Positions 1 to 8,991 of a stretch of 12,863 nucleotides of DNA are shown here, piece by piece. Each line of letters begins with the position of its first letter. Positions within the stretch are counted from its first letter, which is position 1. The stretch is from DATHBP01 sp035296085 (GTDB lineage Bacteria; Actinomycetota; Actinomycetes; Propionibacteriales; Nocardioidaceae). Made by a program: the position numbers and the translations under genes. Under the pieces are notes generated by a model that was not told the origin of the DNA, searched no databases, and saw only the letters and a program-made list of their open reading frames with translations. The stretch is from the NCBI GenBank assembly GCA_035296085.1, contig DATHBP010000237.1, forward strand, positions 1-12,863, in the 5' to 3' direction.

Positions 1-117
1 GAGTATCGGTGCTGCCACACCGAGCGCGCCGACGCCAGCGGCACCGCGCAGCACCGCACGCCGAGAGGGCCGCGATTCGGCACGTGGCGGGGTAACGTCA
101 GGGTGGGCGTCGTCCAT
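1..117 (-). CDS. Tat-exported protein, N-terminal fragment (runs off the left edge)
   Basis: Only the first 39 codons are inside the window. Translation from the ATG at 117-115 gives a charged n-region, then a twin-arginine motif (S-R-R-A-V-L-R, about residues 18-24) and a Gly/Ala-rich hydrophobic stretch. This is a Tat signal peptide, so the product is exported folded, probably with a cofactor. A strong GAGGAG ribosome site lies 5 nt upstream, which fixes the start. The gene follows uvrA on the same strand after a 57-nt gap, so it may be co-transcribed or have its own weak promoter. The mature protein is not visible. From memory, a Rieske-type 2Fe-2S Tat protein often lies near uvr genes in actinomycetes, so that is a guess only. 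Confidence 0.8.
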   Translation of the reverse strand, partial: MDDAHPDVTPPRAESRPSRRAVLRGAAGVGALGVAAPIL

Positions 118-122
118 GGGGG

Positions 123-128
123 CTCCTC
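123..128 (-). promoter_or_regulatory. Ribosome binding site of the Tat-protein gene
   Basis: On the minus strand this reads GAGGAG, with a 5-nt spacer to the ATG at 117-115. It is one of the few strong Shine-Dalgarno sequences at a gene start in this window and it decides the start of the truncated left-edge gene. Its presence suggests translation from a leadered message, perhaps read through from uvrA. Confidence 0.7.
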
Positions 129-174
129 GGGGATCGTGGTCGTACCTTGGCAACGAACGGGTGCCACGGCAGGT

Positions 175-3114
<2,940 letters not shown>

Positions 3115-3143
3115 GCGGGAAGCCTAGTGGCGACCGCGGACAG
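3115..3143 (-). promoter_or_regulatory. uvrA promoter: leaderless, RecA-independent (PafBC-type) damage-promoter-like
   Basis: On the minus strand the order is CTGTCCGCG (3143-3135), 8 nt, TAGGCT (3126-3121), 6 nt, then the GTG start of uvrA. The RecA-independent DNA-damage promoter of mycobacteria, bound by PafBC, is recalled as tTGTCRgtg-N8-TAnnnT. Here the TGTC core, the N8 spacing and TAnnnT all match, while the R position is C. The 6-nt gap puts the predicted transcription start on the G of GTG. No LexA palindrome was recognised between the two genes. The sequence match is direct; control by PafBC is inference. Confidence 0.5.
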
Positions 3144-3172
3144 TCTCGCCGATCCGGCGGTACGTTGTGCCG
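3137..3172 (+). promoter_or_regulatory. Promoter of the MBL hydrolase gene (leaderless)
   Basis: The elements are CGGACA (3137-3142, sharing the GACA half of TTGACA), an 18-nt spacer and TACGTT (3161-3166, TAnnnT type). A further 6 nt lead to the ATG at 3173, so transcription probably starts at the start codon. The -35 hexamer overlaps the TGTC element of the divergent uvrA promoter, so one bound factor could affect both genes. Confidence 0.45.
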
Positions 3173-3826
3173 ATGCCCTACTCCGGTCACGTGCGGGTGG
3201 GCGGAGCTCCGGACGTGCACGAGCTCAGCCATCTCATCATCACCAAGGTCGCTGTCGGGCCGATGGACAACAACGCGTACCTGCTGCGCTCCCGGCAAAC
3301 CGGTGACGAGCTGCTCATCGACGCGGCTAGCGACACCGGCACACTGCTGGCACTGCTCGGCGAAGGCCCGCTGCGTACCGTCGTCACCACCCACCGCCAC
3401 GGCGACCACTGGCAGGCACTCGATGCCGTCGTCCGGGCCAGCAGTGCGACGACGGTCGCGCACGAGGCGGACGCCGGTGCGATCCCAGTGCCCACGGTCC
3501 GAGTCGTCCGCGACGGTGACCGGGTGGCCGTCGGAGAGTGCGAGCTCGAAGTCATCCACCTCGTCGGCCACACGCCGGGCTCCATCGCCCTTCTCTACGA
3601 CGACCCGACCGGCTCACCGCACCTGTTCACCGGCGACTCCTTGTTCCCGGGCGGTGTAGGACGCACGACCTCACCGGAGGACTTCTCGCACCTGTTCGGT
3701 GACGTGAAGGGCAAGCTGTTCGACCGGCTGCCGGACGAGACCTGGGTCTACCCAGGTCACGGCGACGACACCACGCTCGGCGCCGAGCGGCCACACCTGC
3801 CCGAGTGGCGAGCCCGCGGCTGGTGA
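3173..3826 (+). CDS. MBL-fold metallo-hydrolase (glyoxalase II-like)
   Basis: A 217-aa cytoplasmic metallo-beta-lactamase-fold hydrolase. The metal ligands are clear: HRHGDH at residues 74-79, H133 in GHTPGS, D155 in TGDSLF and H196 in YPGHGDD. The small glyoxalase II-like family to which it belongs usually hydrolyses thioesters, but the substrate cannot be read from sequence; a thiol-conjugate role is possible in an actinomycete. The ATG at 3173 is preferred over the GTG two codons upstream because it lies exactly 6 nt after a TACGTT -10 element; there is no Shine-Dalgarno. It is divergent from uvrA with 58 nt between start codons. I recall the same uvrA-MBL pairing in other actinomycetes. 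Confidence 0.9.
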   Translation: MPYSGHVRVGGAPDVHELSHLIITKVAVGPMDNNAYLLRSRQTGDELLIDAASDTGTLLALLGEGPLRTVVTTHRHGDHWQALDAVVRASSATTVAHEADAGAIPVPTVRVVRDGDRVAVGECELEVIHLVGHTPGSIALLYDDPTGSPHLFTGDSLFPGGVGRTTSPEDFSHLFGDVKGKLFDRLPDETWVYPGHGDDTTLGAERPHLPEWRARGW

Positions 3827-3838
3827 GTTCGGCTCACC
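3822..3838 (+). terminator. Hairpin with TTCGG loop at the end of the MBL gene
   Basis: GGTGAG (3822-3827) pairs with CTCACC (3833-3838) around the loop TTCGG, a 6-bp perfect stem that overlaps the stop codon. No T-run follows, which is common for actinobacterial terminators. It separates the MBL gene from the promoter of the next gene. Confidence 0.45.
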
Positions 3839-3863
3839 GCCCCTGCGCACCTTGCGCGGACGG

Positions 3864-3875
3864 TAACGTCTGAGC
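3864..3875 (+). promoter_or_regulatory. -10 element of the ABM-like gene (leaderless)
   Basis: TAACGT (3864-3869) fits TAnnnT and is followed by 6 nt (CTGAGC) and then the ATG at 3876, the spacing expected when transcription begins at the start codon. No convincing -35 hexamer and no Shine-Dalgarno were seen. Confidence 0.4.
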
Positions 3876-4172
3876 ATGTTCATGCTGCACGGCCGCTTGG
3901 GCGCAAAGTCGGGAAAGCGGGAGGAACTTCTGCAGGTCTTCGTCGATGCCGAGCACCAGGCACCCCTGCCTGGCTGTCGGCTCTATCTCGTAGCAACGGA
4001 CCAGACTGACGTTGATGGCGTATGGGTTACGGAGGTTTGGGAATCTGAGGAGGCTCATGCCGCCTCACTGCAGATTGGGCGAGTGAAGGAGCAGATTGCG
4101 CGGGCGATGCCGTTATTGGACCTTGAGGGGTTCACACAGCAGAGGCTCGACGCCCGGGTTGGCATTCCGTAG
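3876..4172 (+). CDS. Putative antibiotic biosynthesis monooxygenase (ABM) domain protein
   Basis: A 98-aa protein with the layout of ABM/quinol-monooxygenase-like dimeric alpha-beta barrel domains. It has an N-terminal strand, a helix with GKREELLQVF, then LPGCRLYLVATD and VWVTEVWESEEAH, and a final helix about KEQIARAMPLL. These small proteins oxidise or rearrange quinols and polyketides, or bind small ligands; the substrate here is unknown. The gene stands out in composition: about 60% G+C over 3901-4140 by count, with ATT, TTG, GGG and CGA codons and a TTA leucine codon at residue 80 (4113-4115). That suggests acquisition or weak codon selection. It has its own TAnnnT element and no Shine-Dalgarno. 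It ends 36 nt from the convergent membrane-protein gene. Confidence 0.8.
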   Translation: MFMLHGRLGAKSGKREELLQVFVDAEHQAPLPGCRLYLVATDQTDVDGVWVTEVWESEEAHAASLQIGRVKEQIARAMPLLDLEGFTQQRLDARVGIP

Positions 4173-4208
4173 CCGCCGGGAGTTCCGCCAGCGCAGCAGC
4201 TCCGCCAC

Positions 4209-4832
4209 CTAGTTGCGGTCCTTCTCGGCCGGTGATGGCAGCCGCAGCCCGAGCGCCGACATCTCCATGTCGGCCAGCCTGGCCACGGTGGCGGGGTCGC
4301 GTTCCTCCCAGCGCCGGACGAGGTCCGGACCCAGACTCTGCAACCGGGTGACCGGCTGGGTGGTGAGCGCCCGCAGCGCGAACAGCTCGAGTCCGCCCTG
4401 GCCCACCAGGTGGTCCGCGGCCGAGGCGCGGCGGACCCAAATGATCCGCCACGGCAGCCACAACATCACTGCCAGCAGGATGGGGGTGGCGCCGATCACC
4501 ACGGCGAGCAGCAGCGCGAGGTCTCCGACCGCCGACTGCTGCGAGCGCCCGGCGTCGGCGAGCGCCGTACCGGCGGAGCGCAGGCCGCCGAACGCCGAGC
4601 TCAGCGACCCGCCGACCACTGGCACCCCGCCGACCGTACTGGCCGCGTCCCCCATCGACTCGGTGAAGCCCTCGCCAGCGCTTTCCAGCGCTCGCCCCGG
4701 CTCCGCGAGCTTGGTGACCAGGCCGTGCACGGCGACGGCCGCGCTGACCCAGATCGCGACCCAGACCAGGAGCGCGAGGTCGCCGAGCAGCTGCCGGAGG
4801 AAGCGTCCTGGCGTGCGTGCGTAGAGAACCAT
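4209..4832 (-). CDS. Two-TM membrane protein of unknown function
   Basis: The 207-aa protein is not recognised. It has a short basic N-terminus, TM1 at about residues 15-38, a Gly/Ser/Ala-rich segment at 40-102, TM2 at about 103-133 ending in WRIIWVRR, and a soluble helical tail (135-207). The positive flank after TM2 suggests both termini are cytoplasmic, with the Gly-rich loop outside. I chose the ATG at 4832-4830 because the upstream in-frame extension is Arg/Ser-rich, not hydrophobic, and runs into the divergent gene's promoter; a TTG three codons upstream is also possible. No strong Shine-Dalgarno was found. The stop TAG is at 4211-4209. It is divergent from the peptide-recycling operon, but no functional link is shown. 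Confidence 0.75.
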   Translation of the reverse strand: MVLYARTPGRFLRQLLGDLALLVWVAIWVSAAVAVHGLVTKLAEPGRALESAGEGFTESMGDAASTVGGVPVVGGSLSSAFGGLRSAGTALADAGRSQQSAVGDLALLLAVVIGATPILLAVMLWLPWRIIWVRRASAADHLVGQGGLELFALRALTTQPVTRLQSLGPDLVRRWEERDPATVARLADMEMSALGLRLPSPAEKDRN

Positions 4833-4980
4833 GCCGCTCAACCTGCCACGCAGGCATGGCCCTACGCGGGACCGACAAGACCCTGCACGCGAGCGCCGCG
4901 GCGTACGACCGACGATGCGGCCTTCGGGCTGCCCGAGCGACCGCCAGGTGTCGTCGCGGTACGCGGTAGCGTGACCGCCC
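4833..4980. other. Divergent intergenic region with a small inverted repeat
   Basis: These 148 nt separate the membrane-protein gene from the serine hydrolase gene. CCTGC-CAC-GCAGG at 4842-4854 is a 5-bp inverted repeat just upstream of the minus-strand start and could be an operator, though it could also be chance at this G+C. A minus-strand TTGTCGGTC (4878-4870) resembles the upstream half of a PafBC-type promoter but has no TAnnnT at the right distance. Nothing else is recognised. Confidence 0.3.
4967..4980 (+). promoter_or_regulatory. -10 element of the serine hydrolase-epimerase-NlpC operon
   Basis: TAGCGT (4967-4972) fits TAnnnT and is followed by 8 nt and then the GTG at 4981. Transcription would start at or one or two bases before the start codon, so the operon mRNA is probably leaderless. 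The same hexamer, TAGCGT, precedes sppA. No good -35 was seen. Confidence 0.4.
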
Positions 4981-5835
4981 GTGGCCGACCTCGCGCTCGA
5001 CAAGCTCACGGGGCAGCTCGACGCCGTCGGCGGCACCGTCTCGGTGTGGTGCGGGCAGCCTGGTCAGCCGCCGGCGTACGAGCGGCTCGCGGACGAGACG
5101 CACTACGCGGCCAGCACGATGAAGCTGCCGCTCCTGCTCGCCGCCTACCGGCTCGCCGATGCAGGTCGGCTCGACCTCGACGAGCGGGTACGACTGCATG
5201 CGGACTTCACGTCCGCTGCCGACGGGTCGCCGTTCGAGATGTCACGCGACTACGACAGCGACGACGAGCCGTGGACGCTGCTCGGACACGAGGTGCCGCT
5301 GCGCTGGCTGACGCGCCACATGGTCGTGCGGTCGAGCAACCTGGCCACCAACCTCGTGCTGGAGCGGGTGGGTGCTGACCGGGTCGCCGAGGCCTGGCAG
5401 GTGTGCGGGGCGGAGCGAAGCGTCACAGTGCGCGGGATCGAGGACTACGCGGCTGAACGCGCTGGCTTGTCCAACCTGGTCACGGCAGCTGACCTGGCCG
5501 CGGTTCTGGGCGCGATCGCGGACGGGACGCCGGCCAGCCCCTCCTCCTGCGCAGAGATGCTGGCCGCGCTGGCCGACAACGAGAACCGCGACAACGTTCC
5601 GGCCGGCTTGCCAGCGGGGACGTACGTCGCCCACAAGGACGGCTGGGTGGACAACATCGCGCATGACGCGGCGCTGGTGCGACCGAGCGATGCGCCGCCC
5701 TATGTGCTGGTCGTGTGCTCCTCCGCGGCGTTGTCGGAGGCGGCCGGCTGGCGGCTGATCGCCGACGTAGCCCGGGCGAGCTGGTCCGACCGCCACGCGC
5801 TAGGCCGTCGGCGTGCGGAGGTGGCGCAACCGTGA
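4981..5835 (+). CDS. Class A beta-lactamase-like serine hydrolase (cytoplasmic)
   Basis: A 284-aa member of the beta-lactamase/penicillin-recognising fold (beta-lactamase2 type). The catalytic motifs are in order: STMK (S45, K48), SSN at 118-120 in the place of SDN, and KDG at 219-221 in the place of KTG. The segment GIEDYAAE, after the SSN motif, may supply the omega-loop acid. There is no signal peptide or lipobox, so the enzyme is probably cytoplasmic, which is unusual for a true beta-lactamase. It is the first gene of an operon with a dipeptide epimerase (4-nt overlap) and an NlpC/P60 peptidase. I infer that it cleaves a D-amino-acid-containing muropeptide or dipeptide, filling the LD-carboxypeptidase (YkfA) step. 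It could instead be an esterase or amidase. The GTG start is set by the TAGCGT element 8 nt upstream. Confidence 0.85.
   Translation: MADLALDKLTGQLDAVGGTVSVWCGQPGQPPAYERLADETHYAASTMKLPLLLAAYRLADAGRLDLDERVRLHADFTSAADGSPFEMSRDYDSDDEPWTLLGHEVPLRWLTRHMVVRSSNLATNLVLERVGADRVAEAWQVCGAERSVTVRGIEDYAAERAGLSNLVTAADLAAVLGAIADGTPASPSSCAEMLAALADNENRDNVPAGLPAGTYVAHKDGWVDNIAHDAALVRPSDAPPYVLVVCSSAALSEAAGWRLIADVARASWSDRHALGRRRAEVAQP
5817..5823 (+). promoter_or_regulatory. Ribosome binding site of the dipeptide epimerase gene
   Basis: GGAGGTG lies inside the end of the serine hydrolase gene, 8 nt before the GTG at 5832. It selects that GTG over in-frame starts further upstream and supports translation of the downstream gene from one operon mRNA. 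Confidence 0.75.
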
Positions 5836-6932
5836 CGGTCACCGACGTCCGCTGCCACCGGGTGAGCGTCGCGCTGCACACGCCGTTCGTGACGGCGTTG
5901 CGGACCGCCACCCGCGTGGAGACGCTGCTCGTGCAGGTCATCGACAGCGACGGCGCCAGCGGCTGGGGCGAGGCGCCACAGGTGTGGCAGGTCACCGGTG
6001 AGTCGGTGGCGGGCGCGGAGGCTTGCGTGCAGGGACCGCTGCGCTCGGCACTGACCGGGCGCGACCCCACCGACCTGGTGCCCACATCGGTGGCAGTGGG
6101 CCGAGCGGTCCCCGGCAACTTCGGCGCCAAGGCCGCGGTGGACGTCGCGCTGCACGACCTGGCCGCCCAGCGGCTCGGGGTGCCCCTCGCGGCGCTGCTC
6201 GGCGGAGCAGCCACCCGGGTTCCGACCGATGTGACAGTGTCGGCCGGCGAGCCGGCCGAGCTCGCGGTGGCAGCCAAGGCACGCGCCTCCGAAGGCTTCG
6301 ACGTGCTCAAGCTCAAGGTCGGCACGGACGCCCGGACCGACGTCGAGCGGGTACGCGCCGTGCGCGATGCCGTGGGACCGGCGGTGCGACTGCGACTCGA
6401 CGCCAACCAGGGCTGGACGCCTCGCGAGGCGGTCAGCGTCATCGCGGTGCTCGCCGCGGCCGAGCCGGACCTGGAGTTCGTCGAGCAGCCGGTCGCCGCT
6501 CGTGACCTCGATGGGTTGGCGTGGGTACGAGCGCGCTCGGATCTGCCGATCCTCGCCGACGAGTCGGTCTACGGGGTCCGAGACTTCGTCGAGCTCATCC
6601 GCCGCGGCGCTGCAGACATGGTCAACGTCAAGCTTGCCAAGTGCGGAGGCCTGCGGGTGGCGCGGACCTTGCTCGAGCTCGCCCGCGAATGCGGGATCGG
6701 CACGATCGTCGGCTCGATGATGGAGAGTCAGGTCGGCGTCGGCGCCGCAGCGAGCCTGGTGGCCGCGTACGGCACCACCGCCGTCAGCGACCTGGACGCG
6801 GCCTGGTGGCTCGAGCGGTCTCGCGTTCGCGGCGGGATCACGTACGACGCGGCGTGTGTCGCACTGCCCGCAAGCCCGGGTCTCGGCATCGCCGGGCTTG
6901 CGGACCGATCGCCGGGGACCGCTGATGGCTGA
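5832..6932 (+). CDS. Dipeptide epimerase (L-Ala-D/L-Glu epimerase, YkfB-like; enolase superfamily)
   Basis: A 366-aa member of the mandelate racemase/muconate lactonizing group. The catalytic set is complete: K160-L-K162, metal ligands D190 (DANQ), E218 (EQP) and D243 (ADES), and the opposing base K267 (VKLAKCGG). GSMMES and the DLD motif (D320, D322) mark the dipeptide epimerase branch, where the two Asp bind the dipeptide amino group. These positions match, within one residue, those I recall for Bacillus subtilis YkfB. The likely reaction converts L-Ala-D-Glu from murein peptides to L-Ala-L-Glu in the cytoplasm. The GTG overlaps the upstream stop as GTGA and has a strong GGAGGTG site. Longer readings begin inside the hydrolase gene. 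Its end overlaps the next gene by 8 nt. Related dipeptide epimerases can prefer other dipeptides. Confidence 0.92.
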   Translation: MTVTDVRCHRVSVALHTPFVTALRTATRVETLLVQVIDSDGASGWGEAPQVWQVTGESVAGAEACVQGPLRSALTGRDPTDLVPTSVAVGRAVPGNFGAKAAVDVALHDLAAQRLGVPLAALLGGAATRVPTDVTVSAGEPAELAVAAKARASEGFDVLKLKVGTDARTDVERVRAVRDAVGPAVRLRLDANQGWTPREAVSVIAVLAAAEPDLEFVEQPVAARDLDGLAWVRARSDLPILADESVYGVRDFVELIRRGAADMVNVKLAKCGGLRVARTLLELARECGIGTIVGSMMESQVGVGAAASLVAAYGTTAVSDLDAAWWLERSRVRGGITYDAACVALPASPGLGIAGLADRSPGTADG

Positions 6933-7926
6933 GCGGCTCGCGGTGTCCGTGCCGGTGTCGACCCTGTGGGCCGGCCCCGACGCACCGCGCGACGTGGACG
7001 CACCGGCCGTCGCCAACCCGCCCGACGTGGGTGCGTGGACCGCCGCCATGGACGCCGGGACCAGGCTGGGACTCCACGGCCGTACGCTCAGCCAGCTGCT
7101 CCTCGGTGAGCCCGTCGAGGTGATGGACGAGCGAGCCGGCTGGGCTCAGGTCGTGGCACCGTGGCAGCCCTTTTCGGGCGACGAACGCGGCTACCCCGGC
7201 TGGGTTCCGCTGGCACACCTGGACGAGCCGGCCGAGACGTCGCAGCACACCGCTGCTGTCATGCGTCCGGTCGCCAGCTTGGTGGTGGACGGGGCGGCCA
7301 CTGCCGACGTCTCGTGGGCGACTGTGCTGCCGCTGCTCGAGCAGGATGCCGAGCTGGCGCGGGTAGCGCTGCCGGGCGGCGCGACCGGCTCGCTGCTGCG
7401 CACCGATGTCGCGGTGCGCGAGCCGGGCATCCCGGTCGAGTTCCAGCCGCAGCAGATGCTGGCAGCCGCTCGCCAGTTCGTGGGCTTGCCCTACCTGTGG
7501 GGTGGTACGTGCGGGTGGGGGCTGGACTGCTCCGGGCTCGTCCACCTTGGCTTTCGCCTGCAAGGGGTCGTCGTGCCACGAGACGCCGACGACCAGCAGC
7601 TCGCCGCCGCGCCCGTGGAGATCGACGCCGTCGAGGGAGGTGACCTCTACTTCTTCGGCCACTCCGGCGCCGGCATCCACCACGTCGGCCTGGTGACCGG
7701 ACCGAACCAGATGCTGCACGCGACCGAGGGCGCTGACCGAGTGGAGGAGGCGCCACTCGACGCGGAGCGGCGCGAGACGCTGCGTGCAGCGGGACGGTTT
7801 CCGGCCTCGCGACCGCGGCCCAGCCGACCGTTCCGGCCGGCAGCGGCGGTTAGCGGCCCGCCTCCGGCAGGTTCTTCACCGCCCCCGGGTCACGGCGGGC
7901 CTTGGCCAGGCTCGCCACCGTCGTGA
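6925..7926 (+). CDS. NlpC/P60 cysteine peptidase, YkfC-like gamma-D-glutamyl-L-diamino acid endopeptidase
   Basis: A 333-aa protein with no signal peptide. Residues 1 to about 110 form an SH3b-like region ending in YPGWVPLAHL (Y90), a linker or second SH3b-like region runs to about 170, and the NlpC/P60 domain covers about 173-292. The nucleophile is C202 (LDCSGL), the base is H253 (IHHVGL), and H265 completes the triad. VPRDADDQ places D220 at Cys+18, the position of the YkfC Asp that I recall binding the free L-Ala amino group. The likely reaction cuts the gamma-D-Glu to diamino acid bond of L-Ala-gamma-D-Glu-mDAP, feeding the epimerase. The ATG at 6925 has GGGGA 6 nt upstream and overlaps the epimerase stop. 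The Pro-rich tail (293-333) lies beyond the domain, and its last 26 residues run antisense to terC. Confidence 0.9.
   Translation: MAERLAVSVPVSTLWAGPDAPRDVDAPAVANPPDVGAWTAAMDAGTRLGLHGRTLSQLLLGEPVEVMDERAGWAQVVAPWQPFSGDERGYPGWVPLAHLDEPAETSQHTAAVMRPVASLVVDGAATADVSWATVLPLLEQDAELARVALPGGATGSLLRTDVAVREPGIPVEFQPQQMLAAARQFVGLPYLWGGTCGWGLDCSGLVHLGFRLQGVVVPRDADDQQLAAAPVEIDAVEGGDLYFFGHSGAGIHHVGLVTGPNQMLHATEGADRVEEAPLDAERRETLRAAGRFPASRPRPSRPFRPAAAVSGPPPAGSSPPPGHGGPWPGSPPS
7836..7868. terminator. Possible bidirectional terminator between the operon and terC
   Basis: GCCGG (7836-7840) pairs with CCGGC (7864-7868), and GGCGG (7845-7849) with CCGCC (7858-7862), giving a 10-bp G+C stem with an uneven internal loop. 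The terC stop sits in the apical loop, and the hairpin lies within the overlap of the convergent genes. No T-run is present. At this G+C such pairings arise easily by chance. Confidence 0.3.
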
Positions 7927-8854
7927 CGGCCAGCGTGACGACGATGAAGCTCAGCGACAGCCAGATGGGGATCACGGGGACCGACTCGAGTGGCTCCCCG
8001 CCGTTGATGAACGTGATCGAGTTGTCGTGCAGTGCCTCGAGGATCAGCTTGACGCCGATGAACCCCAAAATGACCGCCAGGCCGATGGAGAGGTAGACGA
8101 GCCGGTTGAGCAGGCCGCCCACCAGGAAGTACAGCTGTCGCAGGCCCATCAACGCGAACACGTTGGCCGTGAAGACCAGGTAGGGCTCCTTGGTGAGCCC
8201 GAAGATCGCGGGAATGGAGTCCAGCGCGAACAAGATGTCGGTGGTGCCCAGCGCCACGATGACGACGAACATCGGGGTCATCAGGCGCTTGCCGTTCTCC
8301 ATGACGGTGAGCTTGACGCCGTTGTAGTCGTCGCTCACCGGGAAGTGCCGCTTGACGTAGCGCAGTACGACGTTCTCCTTGTAGTCGTCCTCGTCGCTTT
8401 CTCCCTGCCGTGCCAGCACGTACGCCGTGTAGATGAGGAATGCTCCGAAGATGTAGAAGACCCACCCGAAGTAGTGGATGACCGCCGTGCCGGCGGCGAT
8501 GAAGATGCCGCGGAACACCAGCGCCAGGATGATGCCGACGAGCAGCGCCGTCTGCTGCAGCTCTCGGGGCACGGCGAGCCGCGCCATGATGATGACGAAC
8601 ACGAACAGGTTGTCGACCGAGAGGCTGTACTCCGTGACCCAGCCGGCGAAGAACTCCCCGGCGAAGCGTCCGCCTGCGATGACCCAGACCCCGAGGCCGA
8701 AGAGCACGGCGAGCCCGCAGTACCCCGCGATCGCGCGCGCGCACTCCCGCATGGACGGTTCGTGCGGACGCCGGCCGATGACGAAGATGTCCACCGCGAG
8801 CACAGCCATCGTCACGCCGACGGTTACGAACCACACCCACGGGGCGATGTCCAT
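7850..8854 (-). CDS. TerC family integral membrane protein (probable Mn2+ exporter)
   Basis: A 334-aa polytopic protein of the TerC/Alx group with roughly nine TM segments. Both hallmark acidic motifs are present, VDNLFVF (D81) and ALDSIPAI (D211), and these Asp residues probably carry the metal. A charged cytoplasmic loop with GESDEDD lies at about 151-157. Family members export Mn2+ and may metallate secreted proteins. I chose the ATG at 8854-8852 because GGAGGA lies 5 nt upstream and the product then starts at once with a TM. A longer in-frame reading from 9002 adds 50 Arg-rich residues translated from the riboswitch leader and is spurious. The leader supports manganese-induced translation. 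The gene is convergent with the NlpC/P60 gene, overlapping it by 77 nt, and divergent from sppA. Confidence 0.95.
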   Translation of the reverse strand: MDIAPWVWFVTVGVTMAVLAVDIFVIGRRPHEPSMRECARAIAGYCGLAVLFGLGVWVIAGGRFAGEFFAGWVTEYSLSVDNLFVFVIIMARLAVPRELQQTALLVGIILALVFRGIFIAAGTAVIHYFGWVFYIFGAFLIYTAYVLARQGESDEDDYKENVVLRYVKRHFPVSDDYNGVKLTVMENGKRLMTPMFVVIVALGTTDILFALDSIPAIFGLTKEPYLVFTANVFALMGLRQLYFLVGGLLNRLVYLSIGLAVILGFIGVKLILEALHDNSITFINGGEPLESVPVIPIWLSLSFIVVTLAVTTVASLAKARRDPGAVKNLPEAGR

Positions 8855-8859
8855 GCCGG

Positions 8860-8890
8860 TCCTCCGGAAGTCGATCCAGCACTCCGGAGG
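8860..8890 (-). promoter_or_regulatory. Riboswitch expression platform sequestering the terC ribosome site
   Basis: On the minus strand CCTCCGGA (8890-8883) is perfectly complementary to TCCGGAGG (8868-8861), which contains the Shine-Dalgarno GGAGGA of terC (8865-8860), across a 14-nt loop. The CCTCC part is also the 3' strand of the aptamer's closing helix. The two helices exclude each other, so a closed aptamer frees the ribosome site. This predicts translational switching ON by Mn2+. Confidence 0.7.
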
Positions 8891-8991
8891 TCTCTTCCGC
8901 CTGGTCGTGATCCGACCGGGCCGACGACACCGGGCGTGCGAGTCTGCGAACGCCGTGATGACGATGCCGTCGCGAAGGAATACTCCCCTCC
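8886..8991 (-). promoter_or_regulatory. yybP-ykoY manganese riboswitch aptamer in the terC leader
   Basis: Read on the minus strand, this 106-nt region starts GGAGGGGAGTA (8991-8981) and ends AGAGACCTCC (8895-8886). GGAGG and CCTCC form the closing helix. The class hallmarks GGGGAGUA near the 5' side, a central GUCGUC (8928-8923) and AGACC just before the closing 3' strand are present, along with internal stems such as GGTCG-GATCA-CGACC. The yybP-ykoY class senses Mn2+ and commonly controls TerC/Alx and other Mn exporters, which agrees with the gene downstream. The motif and context match is by eye; no covariance model was run. Confidence 0.75.

Noticed and set aside
4173..4208. Terminator hairpin between the ABM gene and the convergent membrane-protein gene
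   Set aside because: Only a 4-bp GGAG/CTCC pairing with a long loop could be drawn, which is no better than chance.
4855..4878. PafBC-like promoter for the membrane-protein gene (TTGTCGGTC on the minus strand)
   Set aside because: The upstream half matches well, but 8 nt further there is no TAnnnT, and the nearest TA is at N5 and lacks the final T.
4948..4972. PafBC-like promoter for the serine hydrolase operon (GTGTCGTCG then TAGCGT)
   Set aside because: The spacing is 10 nt instead of 8 and the 3' half of the first element does not match, so only the TAnnnT element is kept.
5715..5831. Upstream extension of the epimerase into the serine hydrolase gene
   Set aside because: It would give a long overlap with the hydrolase frame and a non-homologous N-terminus. 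The GTG at 5832 has a strong GGAGGTG site and matches family length and catalytic residue numbering.
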